Source: Nocardioides ochotonae
GTDB taxonomy: Bacteria > Actinomycetota > Actinomycetes > Propionibacteriales > Nocardioidaceae
Length of the DNA stretch: 64,000 nucleotides
Direction of reading: 5' to 3'
Assembly: GCF_011420305.2 (NCBI RefSeq)
Contig: NZ_CP061769.1
Location: 1,599,001 to 1,663,000, forward strand
Shown here one piece after another: positions 36,710-47,130 of this stretch. Every line of letters starts with the position of its first letter. Positions within the stretch are counted from its first letter, which is position 1. A model generated the notes under the pieces. It ran no database searches and was not told where the DNA came from. It worked only from the letters and a program-made list of their open reading frames with translations. The position numbers and the translations under genes were made by a program.

Positions 36710-37540
36710 ATGACCGGACCTCTGATCTCGCCGCGCGAGCTGCGCGACCTGCTCGCCCGCGACGACGACGCCGTGACCGTGCTCGACGTGCGCTACCGCC
36801 TCGGCGGTCCGCCCGGCGCCCAGCAGTACGCCGCGGGCCACGTGCCGGGCGCGTCGTACGTCGACCTCGACACCGAGCTGGCCGCGCCGCCGGGAGAGGG
36901 GGGTCGCCACCCGCTGCCGGCGCCCGCGGACTTCGAGGCCGCGATGCGGCGCGCGGGCGTCCGTGCGGACCGCCCCGTGGTCGTGTACGACGACTGGTCC
37001 GGGCACGCTGCCGCGCGGTGCTGGTGGCTGCTGCGCCACCATGGGCACGACGACGTGCGGGTGCTCGACGGCGGCTGGTCGGCATGGCTGGCCGAGGACG
37101 GCGCGGTCGCCGTCGAGACATCGGCCGCCGAGTCGTCCGAGCCCGGGGACTTCACCGCGCAGCCGGGACGGATGCCGGCCGTGGAGGCCGACCAGGTCCT
37201 CGACGTCCCCGTCCTCGTCGACGCGCGGGCACCGGAGCGCTACCGCGGCGAGGCCGAGCCGGTCGACCCGGTCGCCGGGCACATCCCGGGTGCGGTCAAC
37301 GTCCCGACGACCACGAACCTGCGGGCCGACGGACGGTTCCGCTCGCCCGAGGAGATCCGGGCGCTGTACGCCGCGGCCGGCGTCACCGGCGAGGAGGACG
37401 TGGCCGTCTACTGCGGCTCCGGGGTGACCGCTGCCCACGACGTGCTCGCCCTCGAGCTCGCCGGGATCCCTGCGGCGCTCTACCCGGGCAGCTGGAGCGG
37501 CTGGATCACCGACCCGACGCGGCCGGTCGAGCGCGGCTGA
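36710..37540 (+). CDS. sseA: Rhodanese / 3-mercaptopyruvate sulfurtransferase
   Basis: Two-domain rhodanese of 276 residues that transfers sulfane sulfur. The N-terminal inactive domain begins LISPRELRDLLARDD with VTVLDVRYRLGG. The C-terminal domain carries the active Cys in AVYCGSGVTAAHDVLALELA. The CGSGVT loop points to mercaptopyruvate rather than thiosulfate as donor. ATG 36710; the convergent sepH gene begins 6 bases after the stop. Confidence 0.88.
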   Translation: MTGPLISPRELRDLLARDDDAVTVLDVRYRLGGPPGAQQYAAGHVPGASYVDLDTELAAPPGEGGRHPLPAPADFEAAMRRAGVRADRPVVVYDDWSGHAAARCWWLLRHHGHDDVRVLDGGWSAWLAEDGAVAVETSAAESSEPGDFTAQPGRMPAVEADQVLDVPVLVDARAPERYRGEAEPVDPVAGHIPGAVNVPTTTNLRADGRFRSPEEIRALYAAAGVTGEEDVAVYCGSGVTAAHDVLALELAGIPAALYPGSWSGWITDPTRPVERG

Positions 37541-37546
37541 GGCGGC

Positions 37547-38536
37547 TCACTCCTGCTTGCCGCCGCCGAACATGATCTCGTCCCAGCTCGGCACCGACGC
37601 GCGTCCGCCACGCTTGCGCGCCGTACGCCGCGGCGGCGGCTCGGGAGCCAGGTCGAGCTCGAGCTCCGGCTCCTCCTCGGGGTCGGGGTCCGGGGTCACC
37701 TGCGCGGCAGGTGCCTCCGGCTTCGGCGCCGGGTCCTCGTCGAGCGCGGCGGCGTCGGCGGCCGCCTCGGCCTGCGCCTCCTCGTCGTCCGGGCGGGCGT
37801 CGAGGAACGCCTCGATGGGCTGCTCGGCGACCGGCTCGGGCTCGCTGACCAGCTCGATGGCGTCCTCGCCCAGCGGCGTCGTCTCGTCGTCGCGGACGGA
37901 GCTCAGCCGGCGCTGGCGGGCGTCCGCGAGGTCGTTGCGGGCCGCGGCGGGAGCCTCGACGACGTCGCCGACCAACCAGTGGGCGTCGTCGTCCTCGGGC
38001 ACGACGTAGTTGCCCGGCATGTCGAAGGTGAAGTGCCCGGTGCCGCTGCGCCGCGCGGTCGCGTAGGCGGCGGTGAGCACCCAGCGGCCGTCGTCGCGGC
38101 GCCAGGAGTCCCACTCCACGGAGTCGGTGGTCACGCTGATGGCGCGCAGGTGGCTCTCGACGGCGTTGCCGAGGGTGCGCGCGGAGCCGCTGGCCTCGCT
38201 GTTGCGGCGGCGTACCGAGGAGCGCTGGGCGCGCTGGGCGACGTGCTCGCGCTCGGCGAGGACGGGGCCGGCGAACGGCATGATCCGGTCCACCGAGGTG
38301 TTCGCGGCCTCCGCCACTGACTCCGGGGTCTCCCCGGCGCGGATCCGGGCCTGGATGTCGCGGGGACGGAGGGCGCTGTCCATGTGTGTCTCCAACTGGC
38401 CGATGCGTGCGGTCTCGCCGCGCAGGGCGGCCCGGAGACGGGAATCGATCTCGAGGGTGTGCTCGTCCCCCGTGTCGCTGACCAGCAACAGCCGCTTGCC
38501 GTCCTCGCTCACTGCCGCGAGCGTGAGGTGCGCCAT
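37547..38536 (-). CDS. sepH: Septation protein SepH
   Basis: Actinobacterial cell-division protein (DUF3071) that promotes FtsZ assembly at the septum. 329 residues from ATG 38536; GTG 38557 is a possible longer start. The conserved N-terminal domain includes TLAAVSEDGKRLLLVSDTG, an HTH-like segment RDIQARIRAGETPESVAEAA and RIMPFAGPVLAEREHVA. The C-terminal half is an acidic, Glu/Pro/Ala-rich linker with a terminal VPSWDEIMFGGGK, the short conserved tail of the family. Confidence 0.92.
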   Translation of the reverse strand: MAHLTLAAVSEDGKRLLLVSDTGDEHTLEIDSRLRAALRGETARIGQLETHMDSALRPRDIQARIRAGETPESVAEAANTSVDRIMPFAGPVLAEREHVAQRAQRSSVRRRNSEASGSARTLGNAVESHLRAISVTTDSVEWDSWRRDDGRWVLTAAYATARRSGTGHFTFDMPGNYVVPEDDDAHWLVGDVVEAPAAARNDLADARQRRLSSVRDDETTPLGEDAIELVSEPEPVAEQPIEAFLDARPDDEEAQAEAAADAAALDEDPAPKPEAPAAQVTPDPDPEEEPELELDLAPEPPPRRTARKRGGRASVPSWDEIMFGGGKQE

Positions 38537-38627
38537 CGCCTGCTCTGCTCCTGCCACGTCGTCGTGCCGTCTCCGGTCTGGTCGAGCCTACGCCAGAGGA
38601 GTCGTCCGACGTCGGTAACCTCCAGGT

Positions 38628-39272
38628 GTGCCGACTGTGCAGGCTACTGAACCCATCGTCACCCTCGTGGTGCTCGACCTCGTCGGCATCTTCGTCTTCG
38701 CGGTGACCGGCGCGATCGTGGCGGTGCGCAAGCACCTCGACCTGTTCGGGTGCCTCATCCTGGCCGTGACCACCGGCCTCGGCGGCGGCTTCATGCGCGA
38801 CGTGCTGATCGGTGCGTCCCCGCCCGCGGCCCTCACGGACTGGCGCTACCTCACGGTGCCGATGGCGGCCGGGCTGCTCACGTTCTTCTTCCATCCGGCG
38901 GTCGGGCGGATGGAGAACGCGATCAACGTCTTCGACGCCTTCGGCCTGTCCGTCTTCTGCGTCTCCGGCGCCCTGAAGGCACTGGAGTACGGCCTCGGCC
39001 CGCTCCCTGCCGCCCTGATGGGGATGGTCACCTGCATCGGCGGCGGGATGCTGCGCGACCTGCTGGCCGGCCGGGTGCCGGTGGTCTTCCGGGCGGAGCT
39101 CTATGCGACACCTGCGCTGGCGGGTGCCTTCATCGCGGTGCTCGGCATCCGCGCCGACCTGCCGGGCGTCGCGGTCGCCATCACCGGGGCGCTGGTGTGC
39201 CTGGTCTGGCGCCTGCTGGCGATCTGGCGCCACTGGCACGCGCCGATGCCACGCGGCAATGCCGCCGTCTGA
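38628..39272 (+). CDS. TRIC-type (UPF0126) cation channel
   Basis: 214 residues with six to seven helices made of two repeats. Each repeat carries the family motif: TTGLGGGFMRDVLIG and TCIGGGMLRDLLAG. Bacterial TRIC homologues form trimeric monovalent-cation channels. GTG start at 38628. It is divergent from sepH with a 91-base gap. Confidence 0.88.
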   Translation: MPTVQATEPIVTLVVLDLVGIFVFAVTGAIVAVRKHLDLFGCLILAVTTGLGGGFMRDVLIGASPPAALTDWRYLTVPMAAGLLTFFFHPAVGRMENAINVFDAFGLSVFCVSGALKALEYGLGPLPAALMGMVTCIGGGMLRDLLAGRVPVVFRAELYATPALAGAFIAVLGIRADLPGVAVAITGALVCLVWRLLAIWRHWHAPMPRGNAAV

Positions 39273-39344
39273 CCGGGGACGCCCCGGCCGGCGCGGGGCT
39301 AGCCTGATCGCAGCGAACGGACGGCGAGCGGGCGGAGTCCCACG

Positions 39345-39707
39345 ATGGCGTACGACGAGGAGCTGGCGGCGCGGATCCGGGCCGCGGTCGGGGCGGCGGC
39401 CGGCCCGTCCGGCTACCGGGAGATCCGGATGTTCGGTGGCCTGTGCTGGACCGTGAACACCCACATGGCGGTCGGCGCCGGCGAGGACGACCTGATGGTC
39501 CACGTCGGCACCGACGGTGTCGAGGACGCCCTCTCGCTCGGCGCCCGTCGGGCGACGATGGGGGAGCGGACGATGGGCGGCGTGGTGCTGGTCGCGGCGG
39601 CCGACCTCCCGGACCCCGCGAGCCTCGACGCCTGGGTCGCCCCTGCCGTCGCGCGCGCCCTGGCGAGACCCGCGAAGACCCGGTCTGCGCGCAAGGGGAC
39701 CCGATAG
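39345..39707 (+). CDS. TfoX N-terminal-domain protein
   Basis: 120 residues with the TfoX/Sxy N-terminal pattern: YREIRMFGGLCWTVNTHMAVG, VHVGTDGVEDAL and MGERTMGGVVLVA. The C-terminal TfoX domain is absent, as in many actinobacterial homologues. In enteric bacteria Sxy helps CRP at competence promoters; a role here is unknown. A purine-rich region precedes the ATG. Confidence 0.85.
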   Translation: MAYDEELAARIRAAVGAAAGPSGYREIRMFGGLCWTVNTHMAVGAGEDDLMVHVGTDGVEDALSLGARRATMGERTMGGVVLVAAADLPDPASLDAWVAPAVARALARPAKTRSARKGTR

Positions 39708-39790
39708 GGCGATGAGTTCGCCGCCCTCGCCGGGTCGGTCTGCGGCATGAGCAACAACTGTGATGCGCGTTGTCGGCGCGGAGTGCCAGC

Positions 39791-40786
39791 ATGACCGACA
39801 TGTCCCTCACCCGCAGCGACCTGGCGATCGAGACCCACGACCTCGTGCGCGTCTTCGGCGACAACCGTGCGGTCGACGGCGTCGACCTCGCGATCCCCAC
39901 CGGGGGCGTCTACGGCGTGCTGGGACCCAACGGAGCGGGCAAGACCACCACGATCCGGATGCTGGCGACCCTGCTCGAGCCATCCGGTGGCACTGCGCTG
40001 GTGCTCGGCCACGACGTGGTCCGCGAGGCGGCCAAGGTCCGCGCCCGGGTGGCGCTGACCGGTCAGTTCGCCTCCCTCGACGAGGACCTCACCGGCCACG
40101 AGAACCTCACCCTGCTGGCCCGGATGTACGGCTTCGGCCGGGCTGCGGCGCGTCGCCGCGCGGACGAGCTCCTGGAGGCGTTCGACCTCGTCGACGCCGC
40201 GAAGCGGCAGGTGAAGTCCTACTCCGGCGGCATGCACCGGCGTCTCGACGTCGCCGGCTCCCTCGTGGTGCGCCCCGACCTGATGTTCCTCGACGAGCCC
40301 ACCACGGGCCTCGACCCGCGCAGCCGCAACCAGGTGTGGGGGATCGTGCGCGCGCTCGTGGGTGCCGGGACGACCGTCCTGCTGACCACCCAATATCTCG
40401 AGGAGGCCGACCAGCTCGCCGACCGGATCGCGGTCATCGACCACGGCCGGGTCATCGCGGAGGGCACCAGCGGCGAGCTCAAGGCCTCGGTCGGCTCCGG
40501 CGCCCTGCACGTGCGGGTCGCCGACGTTGCCGAGCGTGAGCAGGTCGCCCGGCTGCTGGCCGAGTCCCTCGACGCGGTGCCCGTCCTGGAGTCCGACCCC
40601 TCCGCGATCAGCATGCGCGTGGCCACCCCCGGCCGGGTCGCGGAGGCGCTGCACCGGGTCGGCGAGCACGGGCTCAGCATCACCGAGTACGCCCTGGGCC
40701 AGCCAAGCCTCGACGAGGTGTTCCTTGCGCTCACCGGACGTCCCCCCGAGGAGAGCGCCCCGACGGATGAGGAGGTCCCGGCATGA
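39791..40786 (+). CDS. ABC exporter ATPase of the DrrA type
   Basis: 331 residues from ATG 39791. Walker [15 protein letters not shown], signature [16 protein letters not shown], Walker [14 protein letters not shown] and H-loop [14 protein letters not shown]. The C-terminal extension of about 90 residues (from [11 protein letters not shown]) is typical of DrrA drug/polyketide exporters. Its stop overlaps the ATG of the permease gene. Substrate unknown. Confidence 0.93.
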   Translation: MTDMSLTRSDLAIETHDLVRVFGDNRAVDGVDLAIPTGGVYGVLGPNGAGKTTTIRMLATLLEPSGGTALVLGHDVVREAAKVRARVALTGQFASLDEDLTGHENLTLLARMYGFGRAAARRRADELLEAFDLVDAAKRQVKSYSGGMHRRLDVAGSLVVRPDLMFLDEPTTGLDPRSRNQVWGIVRALVGAGTTVLLTTQYLEEADQLADRIAVIDHGRVIAEGTSGELKASVGSGALHVRVADVAEREQVARLLAESLDAVPVLESDPSAISMRVATPGRVAEALHRVGEHGLSITEYALGQPSLDEVFLALTGRPPEESAPTDEEVPA

Positions 40787-41637
40787 CCACGCAGCGAGAG
40801 ACCGGCGTCGACACGCTCGCCGAGCGCACGCCCGACCAGCAGATCGCCGCCGCCATCGGGTCCGGCGAGCGCCCCGCGCTGCCGGGGCCGGTGAGCTCGT
40901 CGCTGAGCTTCGCGTGGCGGGCGCTGCTGAAGATCAAGCACGTCCCCGAGCAGCTCTTCGACGTCACGATGTTCCCGATCATGTTCACGCTGATGTTCAC
41001 GTTCGTGTTCGGCGGCGCGATCGCGGGCTCGCCGCAGGACTACCTGCAGTACGCGCTGCCGGGGATCCTCACCCAGACGGTCGTCTTCATCACGATGTAC
41101 ACCGCGCTGACCATCAACACCGACATCGAGAAGGGCGTCTTCGACCGGTTCCGCTCGCTGCCGGTGTGGCGGCCCTCGATGCTGGTCGGCGCCCTGCTCG
41201 GCGACACGCTGCGCTACGCGATGGCCTCGTTCATGGTGCTGGTGGTCGGGGTGGTCATCGGCTACCGCGCCCCCGGCGGCCTGGTCGGGGTGCTGCTCGC
41301 CGTGGTGCTGCTCCTGGCCTTCTGCTTCGCGCTCAGCTGGGTGTGGCTGATCGTGGGCTTCAAGGTCCGCACCCCCAACGCGGTCATGGGCGTCTCGATG
41401 ATGGTGCTGTTCCCGCTGACCTTCATCAGCTCGGTCTTCGCCCCGCCGGAGACGATGCCGGGCTGGCTGCGGGCGTTCGTCGACGTCAACCCGGTGACGC
41501 TGCTCAACGAGGCCGCTCGCGGGCTGATGAACGACAACCCCGACGCCGGCGACATCTCGATCGTGCTGGTCATGTCGGTGGCGATCACGGCGGTCTTCGC
41601 CCCGCTCGCGCTGCGGCTCTACAACCGCCGCACCTGA
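40783..41637 (+). CDS. ABC-2 type exporter permease (DrrB-like)
   Basis: 284 residues with six helices and the ABC-2 pattern: [20 protein letters not shown] after helix two, then [18 protein letters not shown], and a C-terminal [15 protein letters not shown]. It forms the membrane half with the ATPase directly upstream (ATGA overlap). Confidence 0.92.
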   Translation: MTTQRETGVDTLAERTPDQQIAAAIGSGERPALPGPVSSSLSFAWRALLKIKHVPEQLFDVTMFPIMFTLMFTFVFGGAIAGSPQDYLQYALPGILTQTVVFITMYTALTINTDIEKGVFDRFRSLPVWRPSMLVGALLGDTLRYAMASFMVLVVGVVIGYRAPGGLVGVLLAVVLLLAFCFALSWVWLIVGFKVRTPNAVMGVSMMVLFPLTFISSVFAPPETMPGWLRAFVDVNPVTLLNEAARGLMNDNPDAGDISIVLVMSVAITAVFAPLALRLYNRRT

Positions 41638-41647
41638 GCAGGCGGGG

Positions 41648-42952
41648 TCACTCGCCCAGCACCCGGCGCAGGTAGGGATTGGCAAAGACCCGGTCGGGGT
41701 CCAGGCGGTCGCGCACCGCCAGGAACTCCTCGAAACGCGGGTACGCCGGGGCGAGGTCCGCAGCCGTCCGGGTGTGCACCTTGCCCCAGTGCGGGCGCCC
41801 GTCGTGGGCACGCATCACCTGCTCCATCAGCGCGAAGTACTCGCGGTGCTCGGCGTCGCGGTGCACGTGGAAGGCCACGTAGAGCGAGTCGCGCCCGGAC
41901 GCCGTCGACAGCGCGATGTCGTCGGCCGGCGCGGTGCGCACCTCCACGGGGAAGCCCACCCGGAGCCCGGAGGCGTCCAGCACCGCGCGGGCCTCGCGCA
42001 GCGCGGACAGGCCGGCCGCGCGCGGCACGGCGTACTCCATCTCGCGGAAGACGACGCGGCGCTCGGTGGTGAACACCCGGTGCGGGACGTCGCTGTAGGT
42101 CCGGGCCCCCAGGGCCCGGGAGCTGACCCGGTTGATCAGCGGGACGGTGGCCGGCACCGCGTTGCCGACGGCGCACAGCGCACCGAAGAGCCGGTTGGAC
42201 AGCAGGTCGTCGTCCAGGGCGGCGCGCCAGCGGGGGAGCGGCTCGGCCTCGTCGAGGTCGACGTCGAGGCGGTCGTTGCGCTTGAGGAGCACCCGGTCGG
42301 TGTGCGGGAACCAGTACATGTCGACGTGGTGGCTCTCGGCGCTCATCTGGTCGAACCCCTCCAGGGCCGCGTCCCACGACATCGGCTGCTCGTGGGCCTC
42401 GAGCACGAACAGCGGCTCGACCTGGAACGTCAGGGTCGTGAGCACGCCGAGGGCACCGAGGCCGACGCGCGCCACGGCGAACACGTCGGGGTTCTCGTCC
42501 GCGCTCGCGCGCAGCACCTCCCCGGTACCGATCACCAGCTCCAGGCCGGCCAGCTGGGCGGCCAGCCCGGCGGCGTGGCCACCGCTGCCGTGGGTGCCGG
42601 TGGAGGTCGCCCCGGCGAGGGTCTGCTGGTCGATGTCGCCCATGTTGTGCAGGCTCAGCCCGAGGCGCTCCAGCTCGGAGTTGAGCACGGACAGCGGGGT
42701 GCCGGCGTGGGCGGTCACCGTCATCGCCTCGCGGTCCACCGCGACGATCCCGCGCCGGCCACCCGGGGTGAGCATGGTGTGCTCCGGCGCCGAGATCGCG
42801 GTGAAGCTGTGCCCGGTGCCGACCATCTTCAGCGTGGTGCGTTCGGCGCGGGCGCGCTCGACCTCCGCGATGATCGCCGCGGTGTCCGCGGGCTCCACCA
42901 CGCGGCGGGGGTGCGCCGTCTCGAGGCCCGACCAGTTCGTCCACTCCGTCAC
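41648..42952 (-). CDS. FAD-linked sugar-lactone oxidase (D-arabinono-1,4-lactone oxidase family)
   Basis: 434 residues. FAD-binding type 4 domain with TLKMVGTGHSFTAISAPE and DIDQQTLAGATSTGTHGSG. The C-terminal ALO domain contains RPHWGKVHTRTAADLAPAYP. The family oxidises aldonolactones to ascorbate-like products or related sugars. Start at GTG 42952. The downstream end lies 10 bases from the ABC permease stop, convergent. The MFS gene lies 10 bases upstream on the same strand. Confidence 0.88.
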   Translation of the reverse strand: MTEWTNWSGLETAHPRRVVEPADTAAIIAEVERARAERTTLKMVGTGHSFTAISAPEHTMLTPGGRRGIVAVDREAMTVTAHAGTPLSVLNSELERLGLSLHNMGDIDQQTLAGATSTGTHGSGGHAAGLAAQLAGLELVIGTGEVLRASADENPDVFAVARVGLGALGVLTTLTFQVEPLFVLEAHEQPMSWDAALEGFDQMSAESHHVDMYWFPHTDRVLLKRNDRLDVDLDEAEPLPRWRAALDDDLLSNRLFGALCAVGNAVPATVPLINRVSSRALGARTYSDVPHRVFTTERRVVFREMEYAVPRAAGLSALREARAVLDASGLRVGFPVEVRTAPADDIALSTASGRDSLYVAFHVHRDAEHREYFALMEQVMRAHDGRPHWGKVHTRTAADLAPAYPRFEEFLAVRDRLDPDRVFANPYLRRVLGE

Positions 42953-42962
42953 GGAGCGGACA

Positions 42963-44186
42963 CTAGTGCGCGGGCTCGCCCTGCGTGGCCGCCTCGTCGT
43001 GGACCGTCACCTCGCGCGGGAGCAGCTGGGCGGCGGCGAGCGCCACCAGGCCCGCCGCCACGGTGACCAGGTAGGCGCTCGACGACCCGTGGTGGTCGAC
43101 CACGATCCCGCTCAGGGTGGCGCCCGGCGCGACGCCTGCGGTGATGCCGGTCTGCACGATCGCCATTCCCTCGGTCAGCCGCGAGGAGGGCATCACGCGC
43201 TCGGTCAGCGACAGGGACGCGATCATCGTCGGGGCGATGGCCACACCGCCGATCAGCAGCAGCGCGCTCATCACCGCCACCGAGTCGACGAAGTAGAGCG
43301 GGGCCATCGCCAGCGCCATGCCGGCGGTGCCCCAGCGCAGCCGGACCTCCGGGCCGCGGCGCCACACGATCGCGCCGACCACCACGCCGGAGGCGAGGCT
43401 GCCCAGCGCCCACAGCGCGAGCAGGGCGCCGGACCACGCCTTCAGGCCGCGCTCGTCGGCGAAGGCGACGGTGGTCACCTCGGCGGCACCGAACAGCACC
43501 CCGAGCGCGGTCGCGACGACGGTGAGCGGCACCAGGGTGCGCCACGGCAGCGGCGGACGCGCGCCGCTGGTGCGGTCCCGCGGGTGGGCCGGCGGCTCGG
43601 TGCCGCGCTGGGCGGCGAAGACCAGGCTGCCACCCACCCCGGCCACCACGGCGACGGCCAGGCCGGCGACCGGGTGCACGGCGGTCGCGAGCATCGTGAC
43701 GAGGATCGGGCCCACCACGAACACGACCTCGTCGAGCACGGCCTCCAGGGCGAACGCGGTCTGGAGGCGATCGGGGGAGGCCAGCACGTGGGCCCACCGG
43801 GCCCGCACGCACGAGCCGATCTGGGGCAGCGAGGCGCCGGCCAGCATCGCGGCGGCGTACGTCGTGGCGATCGGCCAGTCGGCCTGGACCGACTCCACCA
43901 GGAGCACCATCGCGACGCCGAACACGACGGCGGCGACCGACAGGACGGTGCGCTGGCCGAGGCGGTCGAGCAGCCGGCCCTGGAGGATGGCGACGATCGC
44001 ATTGGCCACCATGTAGGCGGCCGACACCGCGCCGGCCAGGCCGTAGGAGCCGGACGCGGCCTCGACGAGGAGCACGATGCCGAGCCCGGCCATCGAGATC
44101 GGGAAGCGGGCGACGAGACCGGTGAGGCTGAACGCGAGCGCGCCCGGTTCGGCGAGCACCCGCCGGTAGGAGGTGAGCACTGACAT
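42963..44186 (-). CDS. MFS transporter
   Basis: 407 residues and about 12 helices, from ATG 44186. Motif A-like segment NAIVAILQGRLLDRLGQRTV follows helix two. It resembles sugar/drug efflux-type MFS proteins annotated only generally in actinobacteria. It is divergent from ferrochelatase with 67 bases between starts. It shares its strand with the lactone oxidase, 10 bases downstream. Confidence 0.88.
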   Translation of the reverse strand: MSVLTSYRRVLAEPGALAFSLTGLVARFPISMAGLGIVLLVEAASGSYGLAGAVSAAYMVANAIVAILQGRLLDRLGQRTVLSVAAVVFGVAMVLLVESVQADWPIATTYAAAMLAGASLPQIGSCVRARWAHVLASPDRLQTAFALEAVLDEVVFVVGPILVTMLATAVHPVAGLAVAVVAGVGGSLVFAAQRGTEPPAHPRDRTSGARPPLPWRTLVPLTVVATALGVLFGAAEVTTVAFADERGLKAWSGALLALWALGSLASGVVVGAIVWRRGPEVRLRWGTAGMALAMAPLYFVDSVAVMSALLLIGGVAIAPTMIASLSLTERVMPSSRLTEGMAIVQTGITAGVAPGATLSGIVVDHHGSSSAYLVTVAAGLVALAAAQLLPREVTVHDEAATQGEPAH

Positions 44187-44253
44187 GGTGGGAAAACGGT
44201 AGGTGGCGGTGGCCGCGACCGGTGAATTGGTGACTCGTCCATACGATGGGCAC

Positions 44254-45369
44254 ATGCCCGCCGAGACTCCCGACGCCGCCTCCACCGTCGCGCCGTACGA
44301 CGCGCTCCTGCTGGTCTCCTTTGGCGGCCCGGAGGGCCCCGACGACGTCGTGCCGTTCCTCGAGAACGTCACCCGCGGCCGTGGGATCCCGCGCGAGCGG
44401 CTCGCGGAGGTCGGCCAGCACTACTCCCTGTTCGGCGGGAAGTCGCCGATCAACGACCAGAACCGCGAGTTCCTCGCCGCGCTGCGCGCGGACCTCGCCG
44501 GCGCCGGCGTCGACCTGCCGGTCTACTGGGGAAACCGCAACTGGGATCCCTACCTCACCGACACCCTCGCCCAGATGGCCGCGGACGGCGTCACCCGCGC
44601 CGCCTGCTTCGTGACCAGCGCGTACTCGTCGTGGTCGAGCTGCCGGCAGTACCGCGAGAACCTCTGGGACGCCGCCGAGTCGCTGCCCGGCGGGGTCGAG
44701 GCGGCGCCGCGCCTGGACAAGCTGCGCCACTACTTCAACCACCCCGGCTTCGTGGAGCCGGTCGTCGACGGCGTGCTCGCCGCCCTCGCGGACCTGCCCG
44801 AGGAGGTCCGCGACGGGGCGCACCTGGCCTTCGTCACGCACTCGATCCCCGACACGATGGCCGAGACCAGCGGGCCCGAGGGCGGCGCCTACGTCGAGCA
44901 GCACCTCGACGTCGCCGCGACGGTGGTCGCGCGGCTGGCTGAGGAGACCGGGCGCGACTACCCGCACGCGCTGGTCTACTGCTCGCGCTCCGGCGCGCCG
45001 CACGTGCCGTGGCTGGAGCCGGACATCAACGACCACCTCGAGGCGCTCCACGCCGAGGGCGTCCCGGCCGTGGTGATGGTCCCGGTGGGGTTCGTCTCCG
45101 ACCACATGGAGGTCATCTACGACCTCGACACCGAGGCGATGGCGACCGCCGAGCGGCTCGGCCTCCCGGCACGGCGCTCGGCCACCGCCGGCAACGACCC
45201 GCGCTTCGTCGCCGCGGTGCGCGACCTGCTGCTCGAGCGGGCCGCCGTCGAGCGCGGCGAGGACGTGGCGCGCGCCGCCACCGGCCGGCTGGGCCCGCTG
45301 TGGGACGCCTGTCCCGGGACCTGCTGCCCGAACCCCCGCGGCGAGCGCCCCGCCCTCTGCGGTGCCTGA
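44254..45369 (+). CDS. hemH: Ferrochelatase (coproporphyrin-type, actinobacterial)
   Basis: Inserts iron into the porphyrin, the late step of haem synthesis; in Actinobacteria the substrate is coproporphyrin III (CpfC). 371 residues from ATG 44254. Conserved [20 protein letters not shown], active-site His in [12 protein letters not shown] and the [17 protein letters not shown] loop. The C-terminus ends [18 protein letters not shown], a Cys cluster like that binding a [2Fe-2S] centre in mycobacterial ferrochelatase. It overlaps the next gene by eight bases. Confidence 0.92.
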   Translation: MPAETPDAASTVAPYDALLLVSFGGPEGPDDVVPFLENVTRGRGIPRERLAEVGQHYSLFGGKSPINDQNREFLAALRADLAGAGVDLPVYWGNRNWDPYLTDTLAQMAADGVTRAACFVTSAYSSWSSCRQYRENLWDAAESLPGGVEAAPRLDKLRHYFNHPGFVEPVVDGVLAALADLPEEVRDGAHLAFVTHSIPDTMAETSGPEGGAYVEQHLDVAATVVARLAEETGRDYPHALVYCSRSGAPHVPWLEPDINDHLEALHAEGVPAVVMVPVGFVSDHMEVIYDLDTEAMATAERLGLPARRSATAGNDPRFVAAVRDLLLERAAVERGEDVARAATGRLGPLWDACPGTCCPNPRGERPALCGA

Positions 45370-46195
45370 GCGGGTGGCTGCCGACCCCGCCGACTCCGCC
45401 GGCCTGGCCGGTCTCGCGCTCGAGGTCGCCCGCGCGGCCGCCGCGCTGGTGCGGGAACGGCGTACCGAGGGGGTGAGCGTCGCCGCGACCAAGTCCAGCG
45501 ACGTCGACGTCGTCACCGAGACCGACCGGGCCAGCGAGGAGCTGATCCGCGCACTCCTGCGCGAGCGCCGCCCCGACGACGCGATCCTGGGCGAGGAGGG
45601 CGAGGACGAGTCCGGCACCAGTGGCGTGCGCTGGGTCGTCGACCCGATCGACGGCACCGTGAACTTCCTCTACGGCCTCCCGCAGTACGCCGTGTCGATC
45701 GCTGCCGAGGTCGAGGGTCGTGCCGTGGCCGGGGTGGTGCTCAACGTCGCCACCGGCACCGAGTACGTCGGGCACCTCGGGACCGACGGCGGGGGAGCGG
45801 TGGCCACCCGCGACGGCGTACCGCTCTCGGTGCGGGGTCCCGCGCCGCTGGCCGAGCGCCTGATCGCGACCGGCTTCTCCTACGCAGCCGGGCTGCGCCG
45901 GATCCAGGCCGAGGCCCTGGTGCGGCTGCTGCCGCGGGTGCGCGACATCCGCCGGCTCGGCTCCTGCGCCCTCGACCTGTGCCACGTCGCCGAGGGCACC
46001 GTCGACGGGTACGTCGAGGAGGGCGTGCACCTGTGGGACCACGCGGCCGGTGCCCTCATCGCCCGGGCCGCCGGCGCCCGCACCGAGATCCTGCCGGGAG
46101 CCGGTGGTCACGAGCTGCTGCTCTGCGCCCCGGCGCACGGCTTCGCCGAGCTCCGCGAAGCGGTCGTGGCCGCGGGGTACGCCGCCCGGGAATAG
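45362..46195 (+). CDS. suhB: Inositol monophosphatase family (SuhB-like)
   Basis: 277 residues from GTG 45362. Metal and substrate motifs: [30 protein letters not shown], and C-terminal [17 protein letters not shown]. Hydrolyses inositol or related sugar phosphates. It lies directly after ferrochelatase and near DUF4193/dut, as in the mycobacterial suhB region. Confidence 0.92.
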   Translation: MPERVAADPADSAGLAGLALEVARAAAALVRERRTEGVSVAATKSSDVDVVTETDRASEELIRALLRERRPDDAILGEEGEDESGTSGVRWVVDPIDGTVNFLYGLPQYAVSIAAEVEGRAVAGVVLNVATGTEYVGHLGTDGGGAVATRDGVPLSVRGPAPLAERLIATGFSYAAGLRRIQAEALVRLLPRVRDIRRLGSCALDLCHVAEGTVDGYVEEGVHLWDHAAGALIARAAGARTEILPGAGGHELLLCAPAHGFAELREAVVAAGYAARE

Positions 46196-46411
46196 GACCG
46201 CGCCCGCCCCTGTTCAGGCAGCGACTCTCGCAACACCCCGCCCGGCAGCCGGCACCGACCATGGTGCACAATCTGGCGCCGACGCCGTCGTCGCCCGATG
46301 TTCGGGGCTTGGGACGTACGAGGCTGCGAGAGCCTCCGGGAGACCCCGGAGGCCGTGGACACCCACGAGGCCCGTGAAGCCCGAGGAACCCAGGAAGGGA
46401 GTGAGCGGCGG

Positions 46412-46702
46412 ATGGCAACCGACTACGACGCACCGCGCAAGACCGAGGAAGAGCAGTCCGAGAGCAGCATCGAGGAGCTCAAGGCGCGGCGCAACGACAA
46501 GTTCTCCGGCAAGGTCGACGAGGACGAGACCGAGGCCGCGGAGGCCTTCGAGCTCCCCGGCGCCGACCTGTCCCACGAGGAGCTGGCGGTCGAGGTGAAG
46601 CCGAAGCAGGAGGACGAGTTCACCTGCATGAGCTGCTTCTTGGTGCACCACCGCTCGCTGCTGGCGGACCCGGCGACGATGACCTGCCGCGACTGCGCCT
46701 GA
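46412..46702 (+). CDS. DUF4193 zinc-ribbon protein
   Basis: 96 residues from ATG 46412. Begins MATDYDAPRKTEEE and ends in a zinc ribbon: FTCMSCFLVHHRSLL then MTCRDC. The acidic N-terminal half contains the LKARRNDKFSGKVDEDE pattern of the family. Highly conserved in Actinobacteria (Rv2699c-like), function unknown. A strong terminator follows. Confidence 0.9.
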   Translation: MATDYDAPRKTEEEQSESSIEELKARRNDKFSGKVDEDETEAAEAFELPGADLSHEELAVEVKPKQEDEFTCMSCFLVHHRSLLADPATMTCRDCA

Positions 46703-46743
46703 CCCGCACCACCCGCCGCCCACCGGGCGGCACAGCAGAAGAC

Positions 46744-46779
46744 AACAGGCCGCGGCCCCCGAGGGGACCGCGGCCTGTT
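46744..46779. terminator. Bidirectional terminator between convergent genes
   Basis: Perfect 12-base stem aacaggccgcgg (46744-46755) with 46768-46779 and a 12-base loop that itself can pair (cccc/gggg). It lies between DUF4193 (plus, ends 46702) and DUF4235 (minus, ends 46791), so it can serve both. Confidence 0.8.
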
Positions 46780-46790
46780 CGTGTCGTGGC

Positions 46791-47081
46791 CTACTTGCCG
46801 TCCTTGCGCAGGTCGGGCGGCAGGTGGCCGGTGGACTTGGCGTAGTAGTTCGCCGCCTTGCGCTGGGCGAGCATCCGGGCCACCCCCACGGCCACGCCGC
46901 TGATGACCGCCCAGCCGACTGCCTCCCAGATCTCGACGTCGGGGTCGGCGGGGTTCTCCGGGGGCTTCTTGCCGGTCGCGACCTTCCAGGTCGCGTCGGC
47001 GGCCTTCTTCGCCATCGCGGCCGCGCCCAGCGCGGCGACGAGCGAGAACACGGACCAGGTCTTGGAGCCTCCGGATGCCAT
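46791..47081 (-). CDS. DUF4235 membrane protein
   Basis: 96 residues with two helices (FSLVAALGAAAMAKKAADA and AVGWAVISGVAVGVARMLA) separated by GKKPPENPADPDVE. This is the DUF4235 pattern, common in high-GC Gram-positives. Function unknown. Confidence 0.85.
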   Translation of the reverse strand: MASGGSKTWSVFSLVAALGAAAMAKKAADATWKVATGKKPPENPADPDVEIWEAVGWAVISGVAVGVARMLAQRKAANYYAKSTGHLPPDLRKDGK

Positions 47082-47130
47082 GGCTTGACCTTACCCAGCC
47101 CGTGGATCCTCAGTCAGGCTCGGTCAGCCC

